A stretch of DNA of 64,000 nt from Ehretia macrophylla (GCA_037974665.1 CM075764.1:88344825-88408824), one strand, 5' to 3'; counted from the first letter of the stretch, positions 1 through 11,617 are shown. The notes: generated from the sequence alone by a model not told the origin. Made by a program: numbers and translations.

Positions 1-497
1 CTTGCTCAGCTAAGATTGTCAGAAATATCACAACAGATGAAGTTGCTCTTCTTGCCCTGAAAAACCATATTACTTTAGATCCTTATCATATATTAGAAAG
101 TAACTGGTCTACCTCAAGCTCAGTGTGTGACTGGGTTGGGGTTACTTGCAGTTTGGGCCACCACAGAATCACTGCACTCGATATGTCAGACATGAATTTA
201 ACAGGCACCCTTCCATCACAGTTGGGAAACCTCTCTTTTCTTGTTTCCCTTGATTTGAGTGGAAACAATTTCCATGGAGATCTCCCCAAAGAGTTGGAAA
301 ACTTGCATCGATTGAGAGTTATGCTCTTAAGTTACAATAACTTGAGTGGACAAATTCCATTCTGGTTGGGAACTTTGTCAGAACTACGAGCATTATCTCT
401 TGGAAACAACATTTTTACTGGTTTTCTTCCTCCTTCCATCTCCAACTTACTCAAGCTGGAGTACTTGAATCTAGCAGTCAATTCTCTACAAGGAGAG

Positions 498-1555
498 ATT
501 CCAGCAGAAATTGGGAAACTAGAGAATCTAGAGGAGTTATATCTTGATGGAAATGGCTTTTCTCCAGGTAAATTTCTAATTCATCATATCCTTGTGGACT
601 AAGCCAAATGAAGTGAATAACAATGAATTTTTTTTTCTCTAACGTTGCATGTTTTGTTTATTGTCAAAATATTATTTTTTATGTTATTCTGTTTAACAAG
701 GCTTCACTTCTCCGTTATCAACTCATTCACAGTGAAAACTAAACTTTTCATGTTTACCCTTTGAAGGTGTAATCCCACGAGAGTTTGGTAATCTTCATAA
801 TCTGAAGGTTTTAAGCATGGAAGAAATCCAGCGCATAGGTTCTATACCACTAGCCCTGTTCAAAATCTCAACACTAGAGTGGATAATTCTCCAGTCTAAT
901 GAATTGGAAGGTACTCTATAAGCCCTTATTTTGCTTATGCTAACAATTTTTTGTATTCTCATTGAGTAACTGCTTAATTTGGCAGGTGAAATACCACAAG
1001 AGATGTGTCATAATCTTCCACAACTTAAATGGCTTTCTTTGTCTCGGAATTCATTAAGTGGTCAGATACCACCGAGTATATCAAATTGTTCAGAGCTACA
1101 AGTATTGTCATTATCATATAACAATTTTAGCGGATTCATTCCAGTAGAAATTGAAAAACTAGAGAACCTAGAGAAGTTAGATCTTGGTGGAAATGGCTTT
1201 TCTCAAGGTAAATTTCCAATTCATCGTGTCTTTGTGGACTAAGCCAAATTAATGAAGTGAATAACAATGATTTTTTTTTTTCCTAACGTTGCATGTTTTG
1301 TTTATTGTCAAAATGTTGTTTTTTTATGTTATTCTGTTTAACATGACTTCACCTCTCTGTTATCAACTCATTCATAGTGAAAACTAAACTTTCCATGTTT
1401 ACCTTTTGCAGGTGTAATCCCACAAGAGTTCGGTAATCTTCGTAGTCTAAAGGTTTTAGGCATGCAAGAAATCCAGCGCATAGGTTCTATACCACCTGCC
1501 CTGTTCAACATCTCAACACTACAATCAATTTATTTATACTCTAATAACTTGGAAG
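498..1555 (+). repeat. Internal tandem duplication of exon-intron-exon block in the LRR gene
   Basis: Unit A (about 498-910) and unit B (about 1138-1555) align through the end of one exon, the whole following intron and the next 144-bp exon, offset by 640-645 bp. Both introns start gtaaattt(c)taattcat-like and contain the same cttgtggactaagcc-type stretch and T-run; both downstream exons carry the same GVIP..EFGNL..LKVL reading. The duplicated exon encodes two LRR units. This looks like a recent within-gene expansion of the LRR array. Confidence 0.8.
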
Positions 1556-2370
1556 GTAAGGCAAACTCTGTAAGCCCTTATTATGATTGAAAAAGTTGAT
1601 GCTTGTTTTCTTATTTTCAACTTGTTCAGTAATGCCAACTCAGTTGTACTTGTGCATGATTTTTATGCTAAATTTTTCTCTTTTTTTTTTAAAATTTCTA
1701 AATTATATGCCCTAAATGTGAAGTTCTGATTGAGTACACGAAACATTTAAGTTTAAGTTCTACATTGCTTAATCTAACATGTGAAATACCATAAGTGATA
1801 ATCAACCTTGACAAATTAGAGAAAATCTATTTAATCAGCAACAGCTTAAGTGGTCCTACACCAATGGGTATGTTTAACATGTTCAAATTTGAGAATGCTT
1901 TCACTTGCCACGAATCAACTTTCAGGCACTCTTCCATCGAATGTGGGCTATGCTCTTCCAAATCTTGAAGAACTCTATCTTTTAAAGAATAACCTCGGTG
2001 GATTTCTACCCGTTTCTTTTTCAAATTCTACCAAACTTGAAAGATTATCGCTTGAACAAAATGAATTCATTGGAGAAATTCCTAACTTCCTCGGAGACCT
2101 AAGGCTCCTTGAATATCTGACGTTGGAAAAAAACTATTTAACACCTGATCAAGGATTGAACTTCATCACTTTATTAACAAAGTGTCGATATTTAAGACAG
2201 TTGACTGTGTATGAACATTCTCTGAATGGTAGTTTTCCAGTATCCATTGAGAATCTTTCTTCTCTAGAGAAATTTGGTGCATATGACTGCGCAGTGAGAT
2301 TGGCAATATAAGCAAATTAATTGAGTTAGATCTACATAACAATTTCTTAGTTGGACCAATTCCAACTACA

Positions 2371-4185
2371 ATGAAGGTAATTCAACCTTTAGATCTTGAC
2401 AACAATTCTATAAAAGAGTCATCATTATATAATCTTTGTGAACTACAAGACATTTTTGATTTAAGTTTGAGCCACAATAATATTTCAGGTCCAATTCCAG
2501 ATTGTTTTGGTAAACTTACTTTCCTCCAGTATCTTTCCTTTACCAATGCAGGATTAACCTTTATTCCTCAAAGTCTTTGGAGCCTCAAAAATCTCATTAC
2601 CCTTGACCTATCCTCGAATTCCATAAATGGCTCCTTATCTCAAGAGGTTGGTAGTCTCAAGGCAGTAGTATATATATATTTGTCAAAGAATCAGTTGTCA
2701 GGTGACATTCCTAACATATTCGTAGATTTGACAAATTTGGAGCATCTTTATTTGGATCATAACAGATTGGGAGGATCTATCCCTAACTCATTAGGTAAAA
2801 CTATAAATCTCGAAGAGTTAGACCTATCCCATAACAACCTTTCAGGTTCGATCCCCAAATCCTTAGAAGCACTTGACCATCTCAAAAGACTCAATCTTTC
2901 TTTCAATAATTTAGAAGGAGAAATTCCCTATGGTGGTCCTTTCAGAAATTTCACAAGTCAATCTTTTATTTCTAATGGTCCATTGTGCGGAGATTCAAGG
3001 TTTCATGTCCAGCCATGTCCTGTTCGTTCCACTAACAAGAGAATGTCAAAAAAGAAACTTTTACTTGTACTCATTCCAGTGGGGATCGCATTGGCCATAT
3101 TTGCCATGGCTTTCACATTTCTACTGGTGAGATACCAAAGGAAGGATAAGATTCCTAGTAGATCAGCGTCTTTCTCTCTAGCAAGATCAATAAGAATCTC
3201 CTATTATGAACTTCTTGAAGCAACTGATAAATATAATGAAAGCAATTTGCTTGGATCAGGGAGTTTTGGCTCTGTTTATAAGGGAATTCTTAAAGATGGG
3301 GCTTCTGTGGCTATAAAAGTTTTTAAATTGCAGCTTGAAGGCGCATTCAAAAGCTTTGAGACCGAGTGTGAAGTGTTGCGAAATCTTCGTCATCGTAATC
3401 TCACCAAAGTCATTAGTAGTTGTTGCACCGAGGACTTTAAAGCTATAATACTTCAGTATATGTCCAATGGCAGCCTTGAAAAGTGGTTGTACTCTCACAA
3501 CTATTTCTTAAATTTTATGCAAAGGTTGAACATAATGATTGACATAGCATGTGCATTGGAGTATCTCCACTATGGTTATGCGACACCGTTGGTTCACTGT
3601 GATCTGAAGCCTAGTAATGTCCTCCTTAACGAAGATATGGTTGCCCATGTGAGTGATTTTGGCATTGCAAAGTTGTTGGGTGAAGGGGAAAGTATTACCC
3701 ATACTATTACCCTTGCGACATTGGGCTATATGGCACCAGGTGAATTCTTCAACTTTTGCTTTCGATCATTCTTTTCTACATAATATTTTAAATTCTTAAC
3801 TTCTGATTTAGTTGTCAATCTAATTGCAGAATATGGATTAGAAGGAATAGTGTCAATAAGATGTGATGTTTATAGTATTGGTATTATGATGATGGAAGTG
3901 TTTACGAGAACAAAACCCACTAATGAAATGTTTGGTTCAAATCTAAGCCTAAAAAGTTGGGTAAGTAATTCTACACCCCATGAAGTTAACAAGGTCGTGG
4001 ATACCAATTTAATAAGGCCAGATGAACAATATTTAATTGGAAAGTTGAAGTGTTTATCATCCATCATGGAGTTGGCCTTGTCTTGTTCTATTGAATCTCC
4101 TAATGAGAGGATCAATATGAAAGATGTTGTTGCCACACTGAAAAAGATCAAACTTGAGTTTCTTGCATATTGTGGAGAGATTTGA
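2371..4185 (+). CDS. LRR-RLK C-terminal part: last LRRs, transmembrane segment, Ser/Thr kinase
   Basis: Intact distal half of the receptor kinase locus. Exon 2371-3739 opens within LRRs (repeated LDLSxNxLxGxIP units), passes a cap with CGDSRFHVQPC, a hydrophobic segment (LVLIPVGIALAIFAMAF), a basic stop-transfer stretch, then the kinase N-lobe and most of the C-lobe. A 90-bp intron (3740-3829; gt...ttgcag) splits the APE motif (MAP/EYG), the usual intron position in LRR-XII genes. Exon 3830-4185 completes the kinase and ends in TGA. The catalytic loop reads HCD, not HRD, as in non-RD immune receptor kinases; DFG and the ATP-binding lysine (VAIK) are present. The usual RGDVYS reads RCDVYS. The first Met (2371) is internal to the LRR region and is probably not a real start. 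Confidence 0.8.
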
Positions 4186-4810
4186 AATTCAAAAGTGTGT
4201 CTTACTTTGACATTACTTCATGTACTCTGATTTAGTGCAGCTAATTGCAAGCATGAGACATGAAACGTTTCTGTTGTTTTTCCTGGAAAAAGAAAATAAT
4301 TTCAATGTTGGAAAATTATTGTATTATTCTATGTACATCTAAAGTATAAATGGCATAGGTATTAGAAGCATGTGATGGAAAAAAAAGAAAAGCACGTAAT
4401 TATGTACTCTCATTCACGTACTGTATCTTAAATATATCTTTAACTTGGTCAACTAAATTGATTGTGAAACTTATTCCAAAGCCCAATGCACCAGCTTATG
4501 AGTCGAATGCCAATTGAGAAATCAAATCTCAGATTGTATAGATACTCGTTATATTATGTTATGAGCACAATGTCTCTCAAACTCAATAAATTTGCCTGCT
4601 TTCTAAGGGTTTAAGGTACAACTAAATACTCTAGTAAAATATGATTATAAAATCATTCACTAAACCACTTAAAGTGTAAGGAGGGGAAAAGAAAAACACA
4701 GATAGATCAAAGTCATCAAATAGACAGTGAGTTATTATTATTTTTTTTCTTTTTGGGTAAATAGCACACGACTCCTTTATGATTTGTTGAAATTGTACCG
4801 TACTAATTTG
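4186..4810. other. 3' flank of LRR-RLK, no gene seen
   Basis: AT-rich spacer after the kinase stop codon. AATAAA-like motifs occur (for example cucaataaattt around 4580) but I cannot assign a poly(A) site. No coding signal on either strand. Confidence 0.5.
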
Positions 4811-6754
4811 GGTAAATGCCATTTTTCTCCATGAAGTTAGCCATAAATCCCAAACTCTCCCATGTGCTTTTAATATTATCCAAATTCTCCCATGACACCT
4901 AACTATGCCAAACAAGCCTTAGAACTTGAGGGTATTTTAGTCTTATCATATTTTAAAGCAAAAAAAAAAAAAAAAAAATTCGTTGACAACCCCCTTCTAT
5001 CCCCAAACTGGCCCTGCATTTGCAAAATGAAGATTCGTTTGCTGCAGTACTATATCTTCATTCCATATTTACATCCTTTAGATTTGCCTTCAACAAATTT
5101 ACTATTACCATCTGATGCATATAGCTTTGTTACCATTATGTCTAAAGCAGTCTTTGGAAACAAACTTGACTTCTCATCAAGAAAAAGCCCACGTTCTTAG
5201 TCTCCAAAACAACTCGTTGATCGGTCTATCTCTGCATTCTCCTGTTTATCTAATCAAGTACTCTTTCTTGACCATAGCTAGTTCTCCAGTTTAATTCCAA
5301 ACCACTACGTGTGTACGAGTGTGAACCATTGTGTGTGTGTGTGAGTGGCGAGATACAGAGGCGACGACCATGTTTGTTGAATTAAAATTACTTTCTTCAA
5401 CAGCGACGACGTTGTTGATCATTTGTGCAGGACTTAGAGATGCTTCTTCTTGCATCAGATTGGGAACATTTTCAACAACAGCATGATTCTCCACAAAAGA
5501 ATTAAAAACTCGTGCCTATAATCCTTTTGTGTAATGGCAAGCTTTATCAACGGAGAAGGGCTTTCTTTTACAATATATATATATTTTTTTCTGGTTTCAA
5601 GAGCCAAGATGGGGTTTTCTGTGAGAATCTTCACGAAATTCACAAAAAATAAAAAAAAATAAAAAAATTGGCTTATCTTTAGAAATAAAAAGTTTCACAG
5701 AAAATGGAAAAAAAAAGGGTAAAAACTATTTTAGTCCCTCAGGTTTGCTCTAAAGACCAAATTAGTCTCTCAGGTTTGTAAAAAAACCAAAGAGGTCTTT
5801 CCAGTTAACTTTTGTTAGTTAAATGTTAACAGTCAAAGGGTTGACCGAGTTAAAAGACCATTATATCCTTAGACGATATATATTAAAAAAGAAAATTACA
5901 ATAAAACTCTAAATCAGTCTAAAAAAACACAATTCACATAATTCGCGTAGAAAAAAAAATAAAAACTAAAAAATATCAGTTCAAACATAAACAAATTAAA
6001 GTTAGTAATATATCGTTAAAAAATGAACAATTATGATTCATCCTCTTCTCTGGCCGGTACCCTCGCTGCTAATTATGTCGATGATGATTGTTCATTTTTT
6101 AACAATATATTACTGACTTTAATTTGTTTATGTTTGAACGGATATTTTTTAGTTTTTGGTTTTTTTTTCCTGCACAAATGATGTGAATTATGTTTTTTTT
6201 AGGCTGATTTAGAGTTTTATTGTAATTTTCTTTTTTAATATATGTTGTTTAAGGATATAATGGTCTTTTAACTCGGTCAACTCTTTGACTGTTAACATTT
6301 GACTAATAAAAGTTAACTGGAGAGGGACTTCTTTGATATTTTTACAAATTTGAATGACCAATTTAATATTTAAAGTAAACCTAAGAGACTAAAATGGTTT
6401 TTGCCCAAAAAAAAAATGATAAGATTTTTTAGAGCCAGAAAGCAAGGTTTTTGCTTGAAGCAGAAACTTATCAGTTGAACCAAAGAGAACGGCTATATGG
6501 TGATACAGGGGCGAGATACAGAAAATGAGAAGAGATAGAGAGAGATGCGAGTATGAGAATGAGAGAGATAGAATGTAGTGGGGAAGGGGGTAATAGTTTT
6601 TTTTGCTTTAAAACATGTTAAGACTAAAATACCCTCAAGTTCTAACGTTTGTTTGGCAATGTTAAGTAGCAGGGGGGAATTTGGGTAATATTAAAAGCAC
6701 ATGGGGGAGTTTGGGATTTATGACTATCCTCATGGGGGGAAATGGTATTTAGGA
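4811..6754. mobile_element. Long-TIR foldback DNA element (MULE-like, non-autonomous)
   Basis: Left arm 4811-about 4966 and right arm about 6600-6754 are inverted copies over roughly 155 bp; shared landmarks include ataaatcccaaactc, catgtgcttttaatatta and cttgagggtattttagtctt on the left and their complements on the right. No transposase is present. The interior 4990-5700 is non-repetitive and could include captured host sequence, but I recognise none. A second foldback element sits inside at 5717-6406. I could not find a matching target duplication at the outer edges, so superfamily is inferred from the long TIRs only. Confidence 0.75.
5717..6406. mobile_element. Nested foldback element, ~690 bp, 9-bp A-rich TSD
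   Basis: Near-palindromic: each arm is about 320 bp, starting GGGTAAAAACTATTTTAGTC on the left and, as complement, GGGCAAAAACCATTTTAGTC on the right, and meeting at a short unpaired centre near 6040-6080 (ctctggccggtaccctcgc). It is flanked by nine A on the left (5708-5716) and ten on the right (6407-6416), consistent with a 9-bp MULE target duplication, although homopolymers make this weak. Non-coding. Confidence 0.75.
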
Positions 6755-6949
6755 CGAAGTTCTTGGAGATGGTGGTGGTAGAGGGCATATTAAGGAAAAA
6801 AAAAGACGAATATAAGATGTATGTATGTGGCGTGTATATGTATTACATATACATATATAGATATGTATATATACATGACCCAACAAAAAAAATTTGACCC
6901 AGCAAAAAAAAGATATGTATATAGATATATGTTTCTTTGTTTTTTTGGT

Positions 6950-6953
<4 letters not shown>

Positions 6954-7000
<47 letters not shown>
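6954..7000. repeat. (TA)n microsatellite
   Basis: Uninterrupted TA dinucleotides for 47 bases. The YIYIYI open frames across it on both strands are artefacts. Confidence 0.95.
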
Positions 7001-7004
<4 letters not shown>

Positions 7005-8187
7005 GAGAAAAAAGAGAAAAGAAAAGGAATTGAGGGTATTTGCGTCATTTAACAACATTTGTTAAAAACCTTCACGGAAAAAAGACAGATGGGGCATGTG
7101 TACTATTTTTTCAAATCATAAGGGGTTCTGGTGCATTTTTTAAAATATAAAGAGATTCTACGCACTTTTGACATATTATAAAAGATTACGATACTATTTA
7201 TCTTTTTTTTTTTTTTTTTCCGGTTCCCAAGTCCCTCACAGTAGTTCCAGGATACAATGTAGTAGTGCAACTATTATGGTAGCAACTACGCAAGCATTAC
7301 TTCTATTCTTTTCCCTTTTTTTATTTTTATTTTGTTGGGGGAACTGCTGGAGGTGGGGGTACAGTGGGGCATGTGGTGGGCAGGGTACTTTGGTAAATGG
7401 GTGACAGTGGATTAGTTTTTGATTTTTATATTTGGATAGTTTTAATATTTTTAAATGAGTAGTGATAAATTTTGAATCCAAATTCTTTTGATACATATAT
7501 CATGTTAAATGGCTACCTCATTTAAAATTAACTTAAATTATTATATAAAAATTTATTATATTATTTGTTATATTCAACAGTTATATAAATGTTATGTGCA
7601 TTGAAAATCTTTGCCCTTAACTTAAACGTGAGAGTCTTAGTCATCATTTTTTGGATAGTAAATTTTCAGTCATCATGTCAATATCTGATTGATTTATATA
7701 TTTATTTTATTGAAAATCACATCAATATTTACTAATATTCTAGATGCAATGGACAAGGCTATTATGTCAATTGACAGTCACTTTCGGCGGTGGGTTTTTT
7801 TTTTTTTAAAGAAAGATTTAAGTTATTTTACAATATTATTTATAATGTTATACAAATGGATCTCGATTTATCAATTGCTCAGATGCTTTGCTTTACAAAA
7901 GTATTTGGTGAATGCCAATATGAAAATTGAAGATTCACACTATGACTAAGGCGTTGAAAGCAAGAGAAAATTCACCAAATGTAACCAAGATATGTTTATA
8001 GACTACAAAAGACTAATGTTAAAGAATTAATTGATTGTCTATTATTTTGCAAAAAAATTATTTTACAAATTTTTAATTCATTCTCTCCTAGTGTTCAAAT
8101 AATGCTATAGAAAATTCACCACCAAAAGTGGAAGAATGAGGAAAAGCATGAAGAAAAACTACCAGGAATAAGTCATATTAAGGCAAA
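7001..8187. other. Intergenic, no gene recognised
   Basis: AT-rich with a T18-type run near 7204-7219 and a GC-richer patch at 7340-7400. Short open frames are low-complexity. Nothing identifiable apart from possible upstream parts of the copia relic that begins at 8188. Confidence 0.4.
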
Positions 8188-8700
8188 AATGATATGTACT
8201 ATGGCAAAACTAGCCATTGGGCACCTACTTGTTGTACGCCAAAATATTTGATTAATTTTATTGAGCATCAATAAATAGAAATTATATGAATTAAGAAGGA
8301 TTATATTGTTGACTTATAATTGAATGGTCAATATGTTTTGGTATTAAGACCAAATTTTTATTATGATGTTTATTTATGAGTTATCTTAATTCTTTAAGTT
8401 ATATTCTTATGAAAGACAAGAAATTTGTTGTTACACTATTATCTTTAAATATTAAAGGTTATGATATATGTTCGGCAGATAGTGTAACTACACACATTAT
8501 ACTTTAGGGTAAAATATATTTAGTTAATATGACGTTAGTCCAAGATGTACTTACAATTTTTTGTACTACGAATCTAATAGAAGGCTCCTAAAGAGCTAAT
8601 ATTATGTTACCTTGTGGCACAATATTTGAAATTTCTAATGCACTATGTTTAACAAATCCAAAAGAGATTTGCTAAGTTTTAAATATATTCGCTATCAATT
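8188..8700 (+). pseudogene. Ty1/copia gag zinc-knuckle and protease relic
   Basis: Eroded retrotransposon fragment, too broken to appear as an ORF. One frame from 8188 reads a degenerate gag end (GKTSHWAPTC, then TPKYLINF), matching the usual HWxRxCRTPKHL region. Further on, about 8455-8490, comes ICSADSVTTHIIL, the copia protease D-S/T-A-T-T-H motif with Ala to Val, followed about 8575-8640 by NLIEGS*RANIMLPCGT and SNAL. Stops and small shifts interrupt it throughout. Identification rests on motif order (knuckle, protease, downstream RANIMLP block), which agrees with known copia polyproteins. No LTRs found around it. Confidence 0.6.
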
Positions 8701-8785
8701 GAAATAATTTTTGAAAGCGACCGTGTCTCTAATCAGTGTATAATGGCCCTGTAATGCTTGCTGCCATATATGAAGCTTTAACATC

Positions 8786-9135
8786 TTAAGATTATCTTTA
8801 ATAGGGGGCTTTAAAATATAAATTTTTTTATTTTTGGGTATTTTTATATTTTTTTAGAGTTCTATACCCTAAAAAGTAACACTATTCATGAAAAAAGGAC
8901 GTGGGATCCACCACTTTTGGGTTAAAAGATGCCAAAATAGAGCCCCAGGCTTCCCGAATATTTTGGAGCCTGAGGCTCTATTTTGGCTTCTTTTAACCCA
9001 AAAGTGGTGAACATCACGTACTTTTTCTATAAATAGTGTTACTTTTTAGGGTATGGGGTTCTAAAAAAGTACAAAAATACCTAAAAATAAAAATTTTTAC
9101 ATTTTAAAGCCCTCCATTGAACTTGTCCTAAGAAG
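8786..9135. mobile_element. Foldback MITE, ~350 bp with ~155-bp arms
   Basis: Left arm from about 8790 (agggggctttaaaat) and right arm ending near 9132 (attttaaagccctcc) pair over about 155 bp, including ataccctaaaaagtaacact and cacttttgggttaaaaga. The loop is short (aggcttcccgaatattttgg). Terminal CTTAAG/CCTAAG pairs extend the inverted repeat. Non-coding; superfamily and TSD not determined. Confidence 0.8.
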
Positions 9136-9678
9136 AAAATTCACTCAGATCTAGCCTGGCATTTTAAAGCCTAGAAGCTGACAAAGAGGCCCAAAGAAGA
9201 CAGATTTTTGTACAAAATCTACAGTTACAAGCGTGTCGATAGGAGTTCAACTAACATAGGGTAAACGAGTGCAGATCGCTTTATAGCGTTATAATATTAT
9301 GAGCGAGTAACGTAGACAGCGTAGTGATTATTATTATTTGTTAACCTCATATATGTTCTCGAACAAACCTTCATCTTAACACTTCGCATAAAAGCTTAGC
9401 ATCTACTTCTAGCTTTTCTACTTTCCAGTAGACTTTGAATATCCAATAATCAGATCTCTATTTCTAAAGATTGTTCGTTTTGTTTTCTTTCTTCTACTTC
9501 TTCCGATCCCAATGAACGTAAACTTGTCAATGGCTTAAAAGTTGAACAAGTTTATAAGCTTATCATGACATGCACAGTGATTCAGATTTCTGGAAACATT
9601 TCCCCATTGGTATTATCACTCCAACACTTTTTACTAGTTGCAACACTTAAAACTATTGTTGAAAGGTTAAAAATTGTA
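9133..9678. other. Intergenic, no gene recognised
   Basis: No open frame with coding character and no repeat structure seen between the MITE and the 465-bp tandem repeat. Confidence 0.4.
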
Positions 9679-10809
9679 TAACCAATGATTTAAAAACCTT
9701 AGCAATTAAATAATAATTTTAAAATCGTTGGAAAAATAATAATTTCGTTAGCAATTAATAATAAAAAAGGGATAAATTGTAAAAAACTTTAGTTTATACA
9801 ATGATTTTTATTGGAAGAAAACACCTATTTTAATGATTTTATTAAATTGGAGTGTTAACAAAAACTGTAATAGATAACATTATGGATACATGATAGACAA
9901 GAAAATATCCTAAAACTCAAAATTAATCTGACTCATCTCACCTCAAATGGAGAAGAATGTAGTTCACTTGGGAATTTTCTCCAATTTTTTTTAAAAAAAT
10001 GTATGCCACCATGAAATATTAATAAGCAATAGAAAATGAAAGAGAATAGACAAGACATGAGTTGCCCGGAGGGGAATGCATTACAAGATAAGTGTAATTG
10101 ACTAAAAATTAAAATCCATCTCTTTCAATAACTAACCAAATTATAACAAATGATTTAAAAACCTTCGCAATTAAATAATAATTTTAAAATTTTTGAAAAA
10201 ATAATAATTTAATTAGCAATTATTAATAAAAATGATAAAAAAATTAACCGTTGAAAAAACTTTAGTTTATACAATGATTTTTATTGCAAGAAAACACCTA
10301 TTATAATGATTATTTTTTTAATTGGAGTGTTAACAAAAAATGTGATATATATATAACATTCTGGATACATGATAGACAAGAAAATATCCAAAAACTCGAA
10401 ATTAATCTGACCCATCTCACCTCAAATGGAGAAGAATGTAATTCATTGGGGAATTTTCTCCAATTTTCAAAAAAAAATCTATGCCACAATAGAAAATGAA
10501 AGAGAATAGACAAGACATGAGTTGCCCGGAGGGGAATGCATTACAAGATAATTGTAATTGACTAAAAATTAAAAGCCATCTCTTTCAAAAACTAACCAAA
10601 TTATAACAAATGATTTAAAAACCTTCGCAATTAAATAATAATTTTAAAATTTTTGAAAAAATAATAATTTCATTAGAAATTATTAATAAAAATGATGAAA
10701 GAAAATTAACCGTTGAAAAAAACTTTAGTTTATAAAATGATTTTGATTGCAAGAAAACACATATTATAATAATTTTTTTTAATTGGAGTGTTAACAAAAA
10801 TTGTAATAT
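9679..10809. repeat. Tandem repeat, ~465-bp unit, about 2.4 copies
   Basis: Copy 1 about 9679-10146, copy 2 about 10147-10607, partial copy 3 about 10608-10809. Landmarks recur in order: tgatttaaaaaccttcgcaa, ttggagtgttaacaaaaa, ggatacatgatagacaagaa, caaatggagaagaatgta, gacatgagttgcccggaggg. Copies 2 and 3 are closer to each other than to copy 1. The third copy stops abruptly at a (CA)n tract. Short ORFs inside are repeat artefacts. Confidence 0.85.
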
Positions 10810-10862
10810 ACACACACACACACATACACACACACACACACACACATATATATGTATATATA
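10810..10862. repeat. (CA)n/(TA)n compound microsatellite
   Basis: CA dinucleotides with one TA interruption, then TA/TG. It sits exactly at the truncated end of the third 465-bp repeat copy. Confidence 0.95.
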
Positions 10863-11130
10863 ACATCCCTATTGTTTCAATTTCGTCCCTATTATTTTAA
10901 AAAAATTTCAAATTTATCCCTATTGTTTCTCAAAAAATTTTAATTTAATTATTGGATAATAGGGACAAATTTGAAACTTTAAGAAAATAATAGGGATGAA
11001 ATTAAATTTTTTTAAAAATAATAGGGACGAAGTTGAAACTTTTTAAAAAATAATAGGGACTAAATCGAGATATTTTAAACAATTGAGACTAAACTGAGAC
11101 ACTTTGCAAATAATAAAGACTAAATATGAA
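10863..11130. mobile_element. Foldback MITE remnant of the 'atagggac' family
   Basis: Left half carries repeated (t)ccctattgttt/ccctattatttt units and the right half the complementary aataatagggac units, each spaced by A- or T-runs. The arms pair imperfectly. Same family style as 11204-11608 and 22713-23745. Boundaries are approximate. Confidence 0.55.
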
Positions 11131-11203
11131 ATTTTCTCTATATTGTGTATGCTCATAAGTTGATGCAATGTAATAATTAGTACTTTTGTATAAGTTTGAA
11201 TCA

Positions 11204-11608
11204 ACGGTAACTTTCACACTTAGTCCCCATTGTTTGCTTTTTTTTATTTTAAATTGATCCTTAATGTTTTAAAAGATTCATAAAGGTCCTTAATGTTTAC
11301 AAAGTGATTCAAAATGGTCCCTATTATTTAAAACTAGCCAATTTAGTCTATATTGTTTTCCATAAAATTTCATTTAGTCCCCAAATAGGGATAATATGCA
11401 TGAATTGAATTGATTTTTTTAAAAAAATAATAGGGACTAAATTGATTTTTTTTAAAAAATAATAAGGACCAAATTGGTTAAGTTTAAACAATAAATACTA
11501 TTTTGAATAATTTTTGTAAATATTAGGGACCTCTATGAATCTTTTAAAACATTAAAAACTATATTAAAAAAATATTTAAATAATATGGACTAAATGTGAA
11601 ATTTACTC
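11204..11608. mobile_element. MULE-type MITE with 9-bp target duplication
   Basis: Foldback element of 405 bp. The left end ggtaactttcacacttagtc pairs with the right end (complement agtaaatttcacatttagtc), and internal arms carry ccctattattt/aataataggg pairs. It is flanked by TTTGAATCA (11195-11203) and TTTGAATAA (11609-11617), eight of nine bases matching, as expected for Mutator-like insertion. Non-coding. Confidence 0.75.
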
Positions 11609-11617
11609 TTTGAATAA

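Larger units (their letters stand above)
1..4185 (+). pseudogene. LRR receptor-like kinase (LRR-XII, EFR/Xa21-like), 5'-truncated by window, lesioned
   Basis: Membrane receptor kinase of the pattern-recognition class. The frame is open from base 3 (LRRNT region with VCDWVGVTC), so the start and signal peptide lie upstream. Exons inferred from GT-AG borders and LRR phase: 3-567, 767-910, 986-1207, 1412-1555, a disrupted LRR stretch about 1781-2293, then about 2294-3739 and 3830-4185. All introns joining LRR exons are phase 1 and cut whole LRR units. The C-terminal part has a transmembrane segment and a kinase with GSGSFGSVYKG, VAIKVF, HCDLKPSNVLL (non-RD) and SDFGIAK. Lesions: acceptor AG replaced by AT at 1779-1780, in-frame TAA at 1792, one extra base near 1882, and an indel near 2290 that shifts frame. 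The first three could be bypassed by splicing to 1925; the last could not. Family call is firm; functional status is inferred. Confidence 0.85.

Noticed and set aside
3256-3702. Minus-strand frames over the kinase exon
   Set aside because: Shadows of the kinase coding frame.
6749-7058. Open frames on both strands with YIYIYI runs
   Set aside because: Produced by the (TA)n tract; the same artefact occurs at 21008-21318 and 44886-45101.
9679-10809. Regular repeats considered as a CRISPR-like array
   Set aside because: Units are about 465 bp with no unique spacers; plant nuclear context.
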